From Dyadobacter linearis (lineage in GTDB: Bacteria > Bacteroidota > Bacteroidia > Cytophagales > Spirosomataceae), in assembly GCF_907165045.1 (NCBI RefSeq), contig NZ_CAJRAU010000004.1, positions 248,001 to 312,000 on the forward strand: DNA of 64,000 bases. Reading direction: 5' to 3'. The first letter of the stretch is position 1; every line of letters starts with the position of its first letter. Below the pieces are notes generated by a model, which worked only from the letters and a program-made list of their open reading frames with translations, was not told the origin of the DNA and searched no databases. A program made the position numbers and the translations under genes. Shown here piece by piece: positions 50,519-59,809 of the stretch.

Positions 50519-51910
50519 ATGAACGAAAAACAACAAACCATTTCCAGATCAGTATCCGTAACTGGAGTGGGTTTACATACAGGTGTAGTTGCGACGATGA
50601 CTTTCGTTCCCGCAGCAGCTAACCACGGATACAAGTTTCAGCGCGTCGATTTACCGGATCAACCTATTGTAGACGCCGATGTGGACAATGTGGTAGATCT
50701 TTCGAGAGGAACCACTATTGAGCAAAACGGAGCCCGTATCCATACAGTGGAGCACACGCTCGCTGCATTGGTAGGGTTACAGATTGACAACGTACTCATC
50801 CAGCTTGACGGCCCTGAGCCTCCGATTATGGACGGCAGCTCGATCAAGTTTGTAGATGCGCTGCTGGATGCGGGAATTGAAGAACAAAACGCCTACCGCA
50901 ACTATTTCGAAGTACCGGAATACGTCCATTACATCAATAAAGAAAACGATACCGAGCTGGCTGCATTGCCGCTTTCGGATTATAGGTTAACGGTGATGGT
51001 TGATTACAATTCAACTGTGATCAGCAGCCAGCATGCTTCTTTGAATGATATTACTTTGTTCAAAGACGATATCGCAGAATGCCGCACGTTTGTTTTCCTG
51101 CATGAGCTTGAAGCATTGTACCGTCAAAACCTGATCAAAGGCGGCGACCTGACCAATGCGATCGTGATCGTGGACCGCGAAGTGCAGGACGGAGAACTTG
51201 ATCATTTGTCACAGCTTTTGAACAAACCAAAAGTGAGTGTCAACAAATCGAAAGGGATATTGAATAATGTTGATCTGCATTATCCCAACGAAATGGCCCG
51301 GCACAAACTGCTGGATCTGATCGGCGACCTTGCTTTGGTTGGCCGGCCTATCAAGGCACAGATCCTTGCCGCCCGTCCCGGACATGCAGCGAACGTAGCA
51401 CTTGCCAAAAAGATCAAGAAACTGATCAAATCGGGCAAAGGCGATATTCCGCAATATGATCCGAATAAAGCGCCCGTTTTTGATATCAATCAGATCGGAA
51501 ACCTGCTGGCACACCGTTATCCTTTCCAAATGATCGATAAGATCATTGCATTGGACGAAAACAGTGTGGTAGGTGTGAAGAACGTGACTATTAACGAGCA
51601 ATTTTTCCTGGGCCACTTCCCTGGAAACCCGGTCATGCCGGGCGTTTTACAGCTGGAAGCAATGGCGCAAACGGGCGGGATCCTCGTATTGACAAGTGTT
51701 CCCGACCCAGATAATTACTGGCCTTATCTGATAGGTATTGACGCCTGCCGCTTCCGCCGTAATGTTTTTCCCGGAGATACCGTTATTTTTAAATGTGAGT
51801 TTACTTCTCCGATGAAAAGAGGTATCGTAAAAATGAGTGGCCGTGGATACGTCGCGGGCCAACTGGTATGTGAAGCTGATATGATAGCAAGCCTGGTAAA
51901 GAAAAAATGA
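50519..51910 (+). CDS. lpxC/fabZ: Bifunctional UDP-3-O-acyl-GlcNAc deacetylase / hydroxyacyl-ACP dehydratase
   Basis: Fusion of LpxC and FabZ, 463 residues, a form common in Bacteroidota. LpxC (about 1-300) has zinc ligands His79 (IHTVEHT), His262 and Asp266 (ARHKLLDLIGD), and hydrolyses the acetyl group in the committed step of lipid A synthesis. FabZ (about 320-463) has catalytic His366 in GHFPGNP and Glu380 in LQLEAMAQ, and dehydrates hydroxyacyl-ACP for fatty acid synthesis. Linking the two lets the cell balance lipid A and fatty-acid flux. The lpxA gene overlaps by 4 bases. Confidence 0.97.
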   Translation: MNEKQQTISRSVSVTGVGLHTGVVATMTFVPAAANHGYKFQRVDLPDQPIVDADVDNVVDLSRGTTIEQNGARIHTVEHTLAALVGLQIDNVLIQLDGPEPPIMDGSSIKFVDALLDAGIEEQNAYRNYFEVPEYVHYINKENDTELAALPLSDYRLTVMVDYNSTVISSQHASLNDITLFKDDIAECRTFVFLHELEALYRQNLIKGGDLTNAIVIVDREVQDGELDHLSQLLNKPKVSVNKSKGILNNVDLHYPNEMARHKLLDLIGDLALVGRPIKAQILAARPGHAANVALAKKIKKLIKSGKGDIPQYDPNKAPVFDINQIGNLLAHRYPFQMIDKIIALDENSVVGVKNVTINEQFFLGHFPGNPVMPGVLQLEAMAQTGGILVLTSVPDPDNYWPYLIGIDACRFRRNVFPGDTVIFKCEFTSPMKRGIVKMSGRGYVAGQLVCEADMIASLVKKK

Positions 51911-52716
51911 CACCAACCACCTTAGCATATATTCATTCTGACGCGAAAGTCGCTCAAAATGTCGAGATCGAACCTTTTGCCATGATCCACTCAGATGTTG
52001 AGATTGGTGAAGGGACCTGGATCGGCTCACACGCTGTAATCAACTCTGGCGCCAGGATTGGTAAAAATTGCCGCATCTACCCGGGCGCGGTCATATCAGC
52101 TACGCCACAGGACCTGAAATACAACAACGAATACACACTTACCGTAATCGGCGATAACACGACGATACGGGAATATGCGACGATCAGCCGGGGTACGGAA
52201 GAACACTGGAAAACCGTTGTAGGCTCCGATTGTTTGATTATGGCTTATGCCCATATTGCCCACGATTGCCGGATTGGAAACAGCTGTATCGTTGGGAATA
52301 ATGTGCAAATGGCGGGTCACGTACACGTTGGCGATTGGGCTATTGTGAGTGCATTAAGTGCTGTACATCAGTTTGTTAAAATAGGTATTCACGCATTTGT
52401 GTCCGGCGCATCGCTGGTCCGCAAGGATGTACCTCCATTTACGAAGGCGGCACGCGAGCCTATTTCTTATGCGGGTATCAACTCGGTGGGTCTTCGCCGC
52501 AGAGGATATAGCAACGACAAGATCGTTGAGATCCAGAATATTTACCGCTACATATTTATGCGCGGGTTTAACAATGCGGAGGCTTTGCAAAAAATAGAAC
52601 TGGAACTTCCGCCATCAAATGAGCGCGACGAGATTATCAACTTCGTCCGGAATTCAGAAAGAGGTATTATGAAAAGTCCTTTTCAGACCAACGGAGCGAG
52701 CGAAACAGAAGCTTAA
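51907..52716 (+). CDS. lpxA: UDP-N-acetylglucosamine acyltransferase
   Basis: LpxA, first enzyme of lipid A synthesis, moving a 3-hydroxyacyl group onto the 3-OH of UDP-GlcNAc. 269 residues of hexapeptide repeats (VEIGEGTWIGSHAVINSGAR and others), catalytic His119 in YAHIAHDCRIG, and a helical C-terminal domain (ERDEIINFVRNSE) for acyl-chain control. Its start overlaps the lpxC/fabZ stop by 4 bases, so translation is coupled. A terminator follows at 52743-52766. Confidence 0.97.
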   Translation: MTPTTLAYIHSDAKVAQNVEIEPFAMIHSDVEIGEGTWIGSHAVINSGARIGKNCRIYPGAVISATPQDLKYNNEYTLTVIGDNTTIREYATISRGTEEHWKTVVGSDCLIMAYAHIAHDCRIGNSCIVGNNVQMAGHVHVGDWAIVSALSAVHQFVKIGIHAFVSGASLVRKDVPPFTKAAREPISYAGINSVGLRRRGYSNDKIVEIQNIYRYIFMRGFNNAEALQKIELELPPSNERDEIINFVRNSERGIMKSPFQTNGASETEA

Positions 52717-52742
52717 ATTTTTCCACACCTGATATTGATAAG

Positions 52743-52766
52743 AGCGCCGGATAGGCGCTTTTTTTT
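52743..52766 (+). terminator. Rho-independent terminator of the lpx operon
   Basis: AGCGCC (52743-52748) and GGCGCT (52754-52759) stem with 5-base loop followed by T8. It is close to the convergent MOSC stop codon. Confidence 0.85.
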
Positions 52767-53562
52767 ATGCGCTAACCGTCACAGAATCTCCTTCACGCAC
52801 CATACCTAGCGAAGTAGCGACCAGATTTTGGCCAAAAAGGATCTTGTTGTTGACCTTCCGGTAGCCAGCCAGCGTTTTGAGTGGTTCGGGGCCTTTTTCG
52901 GAAGTTTCGGGATCGATAGTAGTGAGTACGCAGCGGGCGCAGGGTTTTACAATTTCAAAACTGGCAGCGCCGATATTGATCTGTTTCCAGTTATCTTCTT
53001 CAAACGGCGCGGTTCCGGAGATTACAAAATTCGGCCGGAAACGCTTCATTGTGATCTTATTATCAAGCCGGGCGTTGAGGTCTTCCAGTGACGCTTCCGA
53101 AATGATCAGGCAGGGATATCCGTCTGCGAAGCTCACGATCTCGCCGTTTTTTGCATATTTAGGATCAGCTTTCCGTTCTGTACTTTCCGACATTTTCACC
53201 AATTGAACTGAAAGTCCGAGGCGGGCACTTAGCCAGCTATCTGCTTCTTCGGAAACAGTCAGCGCCTCCACCACATCGTCCCAAATAGTTACTTCCCGCT
53301 TTTGTGCGGTTACCGGTTCAAATGGTACTGTTAATATATCCTCAGGTTCATCCCGGTGCCAGATTTGCAGATTGTCTTCATTCAATGCCACTTCTATCAG
53401 CGTCATTACTGGTAAAAATCGCTGGGTAACAAACTTGTTATTTTCATCGATCAACATCCAGCGGCGGTCATATTGCAACCCTCTTTCTTCCATTTGCGCT
53501 TCGCTGAGCCTGATTCCGCCCAGTGATTTTATTGGATAAATCCAGATTTCAGAGAGTTGCAT
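52765..53562 (-). CDS. MOSC domain-containing protein (YcbX-like)
   Basis: MOSC-family protein of 265 residues with N-terminal beta-barrel domain (about 1-110; LSEIWIYPIKSLGGIRLSEA) and a MOSC domain (about 125-262). The C-terminal block FEIVKPCARCVLTTIDPETSE carries the conserved cysteine thought to hold the molybdenum cofactor. These proteins take part in molybdoenzyme reactions such as N-hydroxylated base reduction (YcbX). The protein is cytoplasmic; no partner flavin reductase is visible next to it. Convergent with lpxA. Confidence 0.9.
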   Translation of the reverse strand: MQLSEIWIYPIKSLGGIRLSEAQMEERGLQYDRRWMLIDENNKFVTQRFLPVMTLIEVALNEDNLQIWHRDEPEDILTVPFEPVTAQKREVTIWDDVVEALTVSEEADSWLSARLGLSVQLVKMSESTERKADPKYAKNGEIVSFADGYPCLIISEASLEDLNARLDNKITMKRFRPNFVISGTAPFEEDNWKQINIGAASFEIVKPCARCVLTTIDPETSEKGPEPLKTLAGYRKVNNKILFGQNLVATSLGMVREGDSVTVSA

Positions 53563-53592
53563 AAATATTGATCAGTACTGATTGTTATTGGT

Positions 53593-54591
53593 TCAAAAAT
53601 CCATTCTTGCCAGCGGACTGACTGTCTGGTCACAAAAATCACTTTCCAAATATTTGTAATGCGCAGCAATAGCGATCATCGCTGCATTGTCGGTGCAGTA
53701 TTCAAATGCGGGAATGTACACGTTCCAGTTCAAGGTTTGCCCAAGTTCAAGTAAAGATTTACGCAAACCGGAATTGGCAGAAACACCACCGGCTATCGCA
53801 ATTTCTTTGATCCCCGTTTCCCTGGCTGCTTTTTTAAGTTTTTTCAACAAAATATTAACCAGTGTAAACTGAATGCTTGCGCAGATATCCGGCAGATTTT
53901 CGCTGACGAATGCTGGATTCTCACGAACCTGTTTTTGTAGGAAATACATAAACGAGGTTTTAATACCGCTGAATGAAAAATCAAGTCCCGGCATTTCGGG
54001 AAGCGGGAATGCGTACGCGCCGGGATTTCCCTCAGCAGCGTATTTATCGATCAGCGGGCCGCCCGGATAGGGCAGGTCGAGCAGTTTGGCAGTTTTATCA
54101 AAAGCTTCTCCAACCGCGTCATCACGCGTCTCGCCGATAATTTCCATATCGAGCGGCGACAAAACTTTCACGATTTGCGTATGCCCGCCACTTACGGTTA
54201 GGCACAAAAATGGGAAAGCTGGTTTGGGGTCGCTGATGAAATGCGCGAGCACGTGTGCCTGCATGTGGTTGACCTCAATAAGCGGAATGCCAAGCCCGAG
54301 CGCCATTGATTTTGCGAAGGAAGTACCTACGAGCAACGCGCCCAATAAGCCTGGTCCGCGTGTAAAAGCAATAGCATCCAGGCCTTTTTTTGTTACTTTT
54401 GCATCATTCAGTGCTTTATCTACCACTGGTAGAATATGTTGCTGGTGCGCGCGCGAAGCCAATTCAGGCACTACTCCACCGTAAAGGGTGTGAATGAGCT
54501 GCGTAGCAACAACATTGGAGCGGATTTCCCCGTTAGTGATTACGGCTGCGGAGGTTTCGTCACACGAAGATTCGATGGCGAGGATATTCAT
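53593..54591 (-). CDS. tsaD: tRNA N6-adenosine threonylcarbamoyltransferase
   Basis: TsaD, which with TsaB, TsaE and TsaC makes t6A37 in ANN-decoding tRNAs. 332 residues: ASKHA fold with LAIESSCDETSAAVI, iron/metal-binding His109 and His113 (NHMQAHVLAH), LTVSGGHTQIV (ATP), and GGVSANSGLRKSL. Such a housekeeping gene places this as core chromosome. Upstream on the other side starts the TamB-like gene (54664), divergent; 72 bases separate the starts. Confidence 0.97.
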   Translation of the reverse strand: MNILAIESSCDETSAAVITNGEIRSNVVATQLIHTLYGGVVPELASRAHQQHILPVVDKALNDAKVTKKGLDAIAFTRGPGLLGALLVGTSFAKSMALGLGIPLIEVNHMQAHVLAHFISDPKPAFPFLCLTVSGGHTQIVKVLSPLDMEIIGETRDDAVGEAFDKTAKLLDLPYPGGPLIDKYAAEGNPGAYAFPLPEMPGLDFSFSGIKTSFMYFLQKQVRENPAFVSENLPDICASIQFTLVNILLKKLKKAARETGIKEIAIAGGVSANSGLRKSLLELGQTLNWNVYIPAFEYCTDNAAMIAIAAHYKYLESDFCDQTVSPLARMDF

Positions 54592-54663
54592 AAACTATTG
54601 AATTATTCACAAAATTAAGCATTAACAACAAGATAAGCAGTATCGCCTGCGAAGCTGTCATAT

Positions 54664-57600
54664 ATGTTTAAATTCCTCAGGGCGTTCGGCAATGGTTTGA
54701 TTGTGGTGATGATCTTCGCGCTGCTTGCGCTCGGTATCCTGACCATTGCGCTCCAGCTTCCCTCCGTGCAGACCTGGGCTGTTCAAACTGCCGCCGACCG
54801 GGTTTCCGCTAAACTCGGGTATCCCATTACTATTCAGAAAGTTAATATCAAGTGGTTTGACGTCGTGTCGCTGGAAGGAGTTTCTGTGAAGGACACCAGC
54901 GATCAGGATATGATCGATGTCGGTCGCATTGACGTCAATCTTGATCTTGATTATATCATCAATAATTCCTCCAAAGAGATTTATCTGGATGAGGTGAATG
55001 TATTCCAGCCCAAAGTTCGGCTTGCGATCGTTCCTGAATCGGGTTACCTGAATATCGACGGCTTTATTGAACGGATCAATGAGCTGACTGCACCCAAAGT
55101 TCGCCGGCCGGCAAATGCACCTGAAAACAACATTCCATTTATAATAGGTAAGTCAAAAGTGATCGACGGAACGTTCACTTACGACGATCCGCGCCAGCCC
55201 AGATACAAGGGGAAGCGCGTATTCGATTACTCACACTTCAAACTTAATCACCTTTACGGCGACCTGAAAAACTTCCTCGTACAGGGAGATACCATTTCTT
55301 TTGTTGCCAAAAACATGAAAACGATCGACGTGCAAACCGGCCTGGAAATGCACGATCTCGATACGCGTTTTTTGTTTTGCCAAAAGAAAATGGAGCTGAA
55401 AGAACTGGACGCGCGCATTGGAAATTCCCGGTTGAAAGACGAGGTCATATTCTTCTACAACCGTTCGGGTGAGCTGGGAGATTTTAACCATAAGGTGAGG
55501 ATGAAGGGGCATTTGGTCGGCAGCCACGTAGATTCGCGTGATCTCGGGCTGTTTTCAAGTTATGTCGATGCGCTGAATGAAACGTGGCAGATCTCTGGGG
55601 ATTTTAATGGGAAGGTCGATGATTTTGTAGTGACAAATACGGATCTCCGGTTTGGGAATGGAAGCCGGCTGGCGGGAAGTCTGGGTTTCAAAGGCTTGCC
55701 TACCATCGAAGGTGTCCAAATGGATATCAAGCTTTCCGCTTCGAAGATTGAGCCGGCAGATATTGTTCAATATTACCCTGAGTGGGATATGCATGCTACG
55801 CTGCAAAAATTCGGGTCGACGCTGCTGGACGGAAGTTTTAAAGGAACTCTCGAAGATTTTATGGTCGCGGCGAATGCGTCTTCCGAGATGGGTGAAATCG
55901 CGGGCGACCTCGTTTTTCATATTGCGGATGCCCAATCAACTACCTATTCAGGGGAGGTAAAGACGCGCCGTTTTGAGCTGGGTAAATTACTGGATCAGGA
56001 AGAAACGTGGCAACAGCTTGATTTTGAGGGTAAAGTTTTTGGGAAAGGACTGGAATTGCAGTTCGCTTCTACGGATATGAATGCGTTGGTTGGCAGGGTA
56101 GGTTTTCGCAATTATGATTATAAGAATATCAGATTAAAGGGAAATCTTCAAAATCAGTATTTCAATGGACTTGTAAGTACGAAAGATACCAACCTCGTGT
56201 TGAACCTAGAAGGCGAATTCGATCTCTCGAAGGCGCAAAATTCGTTTGATGTTCAGGGAGTTATTGAAAAAGCAAATCTGTCAGCACTTGGTTTTACAGC
56301 TGACCCGATCACATTGCGAACTCAGCTCAATGTAAATGTTTCCGGAAATACGGTAGATGAGCTGACCGGCGAAGCTAAGTTGTTGAATACTTATATGTTA
56401 ATGACAAATCAGGATCGGAATCTTGTCATTGATACGCTCACTTTTTCATCACGGAAGAACGATCAGAACCGGATTTTGAAACTGGAAAGCGAGTTTCTTT
56501 CCGCCAAGGTTCAGGGAGATTTTATGCCTACGCAATCGTGGAAAGATCTGGTGCGCTTAATGGATGAATATAAGCTTTACTTTTTTGAAACCGAAGCAAA
56601 CCGTACGCAGTACTATGCGAGAAAGCCTGTTCAGTCGGTTCAGGACCGCTATCAGATCGAATATGATATTGAAACCAGAAACCTCTCCCGATTTCTCGCA
56701 TTCCTGAACCCGGATATTTATGTATCTCCCGGAGCACGTGCCGAAGGTATTTTCAGAATGGACAATACCGCAATCCTGACCCTGAACGCAGCTTCTGACA
56801 CGCTACGATATGGTACAAATCAGTTTGTAAACTCAGAACTGGATGTTACTACCTCCAAATTTGTGAACAATGCCGAGGTACTCGCTTCCATCCTGGTCAC
56901 TTCCGGCCAGCAGCAAATGAGCGTGCTGGTCCCGACCGAGAAGCTGGAAATGGAAGGAACCTGGGACGAAGATCATATTGATTTCAATGGCGCGGTACAT
57001 CAGGTAAAAAGTACGAATAAGGCTAATCTGGCAGGGGAAATCCGCTTTCTGGCTGCTGGTTTTGATATTAGTTTCAAAGATTCCAAACTGAGCCTGCTGG
57101 ATGAAGAATGGGCTGTGCCTTCGCAAAGCCTGATATCCATCGCGGGAAGAGAGGTTTCTTTGTCAAATGTTGGGTTGGTGAGCGGGAAACAGCGCATCTT
57201 CGTCAGTGGCACCGCTTCGGAAAATCCTGAAAAAAGTATGTTGCTGGATATCAAGAACTTTCGTTTAAATAGTCTGAACGAAGTTTTAAATACAAAACTG
57301 GCGGGTATTATGGACGGTTCTGCCAGGATCAAAGACGTTTACAATAGTGTGATCCTGGATGCAAGTTTCAATGTGGAAAGTCTGGGTTACTCGCAGTACG
57401 AATTCGGGAATTTGTCCGGCACCGGCGATTGGGACCAGATTACCAGCGAACTGCAAATCGATGCGCAACTCAGCAAAAATGCACGTCGGGTGTTCAATCT
57501 GATCGGCTCCTATCGTCCTAAACTCGATGAAAATACGCTGGACCTCAAAGCGATCTTCAATCATATTGATTTCAAAGCACTCGAACCCTTTACTGAGGGG

Positions 57601-59262
57601 CTGGTATCGGATATTGGCGGCCGCGCGCAGGGGACTGTTTCTATCAAAGGCGAGATTGATGCGCCGGTACTTGAAGGTTCGCTGATGGTGGAACAGGGAC
57701 GGATGAAGTTCGACTATTTACAGTCTGTATTCCAATTTAACGACAAGATCAATTTTACAGAAAGTGAAATAACTGTGAACAATATCACGGTGACCGACGG
57801 CGATGGCAATACAGCTTCTGTCCGCGGCGGGGTGTTTCATGACAGTTTTAAATACTTCTCACTGGGTTTCAACGCCGATCTGCGGAACTTCAAAATATTG
57901 AATACCACTTCGAAAGACAACAGCATATTTTACGGCACAGCTTATGTAACCGGCCCCGTTGCTGTTTTTGGACCTATTAACAACCTGAATATCGAGGCTA
58001 ACGTAAGTAGTAATAAAGGCACGAAGATCTATATTCCGCTCGATGGGGCAACCGAGGTTGCGACACAGGATTACATTCAGTTTGTAAGTAAGTTACCCGC
58101 CGCAGACAGTACAGCCACCAGCAGTTCCGATTCACTGAGCCGCAGCCAGGTTGCGGGTGGTATTAAGATGGACTTCAATTTCAACCTCACACCTGATGCG
58201 ACTTGCGAGATCATATTCGACAGACAAACAGGAGATATTTTAAGGGGAAATGGATCGGGCAGACTGAGCCTGAACATTGATACCCAGGGAGATTTCACCA
58301 TGGCGGGGACGTACGAGATCGAGCGCGGCGAGTATAATTTCACACTGCAGAATGTGATCAATAAGAAATTTAGTATCAAGCCGGGCAGCCGCATTGTGTG
58401 GTCTGGCGATCCTTACGGGGCGATTCTGGATGTGAAAGCGGGTTATACCCAACTTGTTTCGCTTGCGGGCGTTCTGCCGAATACCAGCAGTTTAACCACA
58501 ACCAATGATGCGCTTTCGAGGCGATATCCGGTGGAAGTGACGATCGGTTTGTCGGAAAGATTGATGTCGCCTCTGATCCGCTATGATCTCAAAATACTGG
58601 ATAATCCGTCGTTAAATACGTATCGCGGGCAGCTGGAAGCATTTCAGAACAAACTTAAATCCGACGAGCAGGAATTGAGCCGGCAGGTTAGTAGTTTGCT
58701 GGTCGTAAATCAGCTTTTGCCCGAGACCAGCCTCGCGACGGTTGGCAGCCAGAATTTCCTGGGCAGCAGTATCAGCGAGCTCGTTTCGAACCAGATCAGC
58801 CGGTGGGCTTCGGGTATTAATGAGAACCTGGAAGTAGGTGTTTCGGGTTTGTCGCTGGATCAGAATGCATTGAATAACCTGCAATTGCGCTTTTCTTACC
58901 GGTTTTTAAATGACCGGTTCAGGGTTACGCGGGATGGGCGTTTTACTTCCGGTGCGCAAAATCAGACGGGCGCTACCGCATACGATGCGGTAAGTTTACT
59001 CGGAGAATGGACGCTGGAATACTGGCTCAATAGCCGGGGATCGGTGCGGGTGAAAGCTTATAACCGGAATGTCCAGAATCCGCTTTCGCTTAATAATACG
59101 GTGACAACTGGCGGGGTAAGTATGCAGTTTACACGCAGTTTCAACCGTTTCAATCCAATAACAAAACCTTCGGTAACCATTCCATACGTGATTCCGGCGG
59201 ATTCTTCGCGCCAGGATACTACTGCCAAAAAGATGATCTCCGAGAAGAATTCTTCGCGTTAG
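54664..59262 (+). CDS. TamB-domain translocation/assembly module protein
   Basis: Very large AsmA/TamB-like protein, 1532 residues. One N-terminal membrane segment (about 10-32; GLIVVMIFALLALGILTIAL) is followed by a long stretch of beta-rich repeat sequence that in TamB-type proteins forms a lipid-transporting beta-taco, and the C-terminal TamB domain (about 1080-1475; RGGVFHDSFKYFSLGFNAD, GTYEIERGEYNFTLQNVIN). It probably bridges inner and outer membranes, moving lipids or helping outer-membrane proteins. Length is near the family upper range. It converges with the lipoprotein 59267-59659 with 4 bases between stops. Confidence 0.92.
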   Translation: MFKFLRAFGNGLIVVMIFALLALGILTIALQLPSVQTWAVQTAADRVSAKLGYPITIQKVNIKWFDVVSLEGVSVKDTSDQDMIDVGRIDVNLDLDYIINNSSKEIYLDEVNVFQPKVRLAIVPESGYLNIDGFIERINELTAPKVRRPANAPENNIPFIIGKSKVIDGTFTYDDPRQPRYKGKRVFDYSHFKLNHLYGDLKNFLVQGDTISFVAKNMKTIDVQTGLEMHDLDTRFLFCQKKMELKELDARIGNSRLKDEVIFFYNRSGELGDFNHKVRMKGHLVGSHVDSRDLGLFSSYVDALNETWQISGDFNGKVDDFVVTNTDLRFGNGSRLAGSLGFKGLPTIEGVQMDIKLSASKIEPADIVQYYPEWDMHATLQKFGSTLLDGSFKGTLEDFMVAANASSEMGEIAGDLVFHIADAQSTTYSGEVKTRRFELGKLLDQEETWQQLDFEGKVFGKGLELQFASTDMNALVGRVGFRNYDYKNIRLKGNLQNQYFNGLVSTKDTNLVLNLEGEFDLSKAQNSFDVQGVIEKANLSALGFTADPITLRTQLNVNVSGNTVDELTGEAKLLNTYMLMTNQDRNLVIDTLTFSSRKNDQNRILKLESEFLSAKVQGDFMPTQSWKDLVRLMDEYKLYFFETEANRTQYYARKPVQSVQDRYQIEYDIETRNLSRFLAFLNPDIYVSPGARAEGIFRMDNTAILTLNAASDTLRYGTNQFVNSELDVTTSKFVNNAEVLASILVTSGQQQMSVLVPTEKLEMEGTWDEDHIDFNGAVHQVKSTNKANLAGEIRFLAAGFDISFKDSKLSLLDEEWAVPSQSLISIAGREVSLSNVGLVSGKQRIFVSGTASENPEKSMLLDIKNFRLNSLNEVLNTKLAGIMDGSARIKDVYNSVILDASFNVESLGYSQYEFGNLSGTGDWDQITSELQIDAQLSKNARRVFNLIGSYRPKLDENTLDLKAIFNHIDFKALEPFTEGLVSDIGGRAQGTVSIKGEIDAPVLEGSLMVEQGRMKFDYLQSVFQFNDKINFTESEITVNNITVTDGDGNTASVRGGVFHDSFKYFSLGFNADLRNFKILNTTSKDNSIFYGTAYVTGPVAVFGPINNLNIEANVSSNKGTKIYIPLDGATEVATQDYIQFVSKLPAADSTATSSSDSLSRSQVAGGIKMDFNFNLTPDATCEIIFDRQTGDILRGNGSGRLSLNIDTQGDFTMAGTYEIERGEYNFTLQNVINKKFSIKPGSRIVWSGDPYGAILDVKAGYTQLVSLAGVLPNTSSLTTTNDALSRRYPVEVTIGLSERLMSPLIRYDLKILDNPSLNTYRGQLEAFQNKLKSDEQELSRQVSSLLVVNQLLPETSLATVGSQNFLGSSISELVSNQISRWASGINENLEVGVSGLSLDQNALNNLQLRFSYRFLNDRFRVTRDGRFTSGAQNQTGATAYDAVSLLGEWTLEYWLNSRGSVRVKAYNRNVQNPLSLNNTVTTGGVSMQFTRSFNRFNPITKPSVTIPYVIPADSSRQDTTAKKMISEKNSSR

Positions 59263-59266
59263 TACC

Positions 59267-59659
59267 TCATTCTCCCCGGTACCTTACCGCCAGCCCACTC
59301 AGAATATATCCCTCTTTTTTAACACTTGTATAGTACTTGTAAGTCACATTGATCAATGCATCGGCGCCTATTTTCTGTGCTTTGATAACCAGTCTCGCCG
59401 TGAGCAGCTCTTTCGTTTTAGGGTCGTTTCCGCGGTACATCATTCTCCGGTCCTGCGTCTGGCGATCGGTTAATGTATCCTCACTTGTAATTTCTACCAC
59501 ACCGATTTCTGAATAGGGCCGCTCCACCGGTTGATTTTCATACAAAACTTCGATCGGATATTTGGTATTGGTAGAGATAGGGATACCACTTGAACAGCCG
59601 TTTAGAACTGCGGCGGAAATAGCAAGTAAAAGGAAACTGAGGATTTTATTGAACGTCAT
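59267..59659 (-). CDS. Small lipoprotein
   Basis: Predicted lipoprotein of 130 residues from the ATG at 59659: hydrophobic NKILSFLLLAISAAVLNGC with lipobox L-N-G-C. An ATG at 59803 would extend it by 48 residues that include nothing signal-like, so the later start is preferred; a promoter-like pair (59679-59706) agrees. The mature part has VEVTSEDTLTDRQTQDRRM-like linker and a small alpha/beta domain ending in ISGLAVRYRGE, but the family is not recognised. It is convergent with the TamB-like gene. Confidence 0.8.
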   Translation of the reverse strand: MTFNKILSFLLLAISAAVLNGCSSGIPISTNTKYPIEVLYENQPVERPYSEIGVVEITSEDTLTDRQTQDRRMMYRGNDPKTKELLTARLVIKAQKIGADALINVTYKYYTSVKKEGYILSGLAVRYRGE

Positions 59660-59678
59660 TATTCTTTGAACTGATTTT

Positions 59679-59706
59679 AAAACATATACTCGTAAAGGGT
59701 TGCAAA
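59679..59706 (-). promoter_or_regulatory. Candidate promoter of the small lipoprotein gene
   Basis: On the minus strand, TTTG (59703-59706) and TATGTTTT (59679-59686) are separated by 16 bases, near the Bacteroidota TTTG...TAnnTTTG pattern, and lie 20 bases upstream of the chosen start at 59659. Confidence 0.4.
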
Positions 59707-59809
59707 ATGTTGCAAATGCCTGCTCGTACCATTTATCCAAAACCCATTGTTTCGCGATATATTCTGAAGTATTTTCAAGCATTGTAAATCTAATCCAATT
59801 CATTCTGAT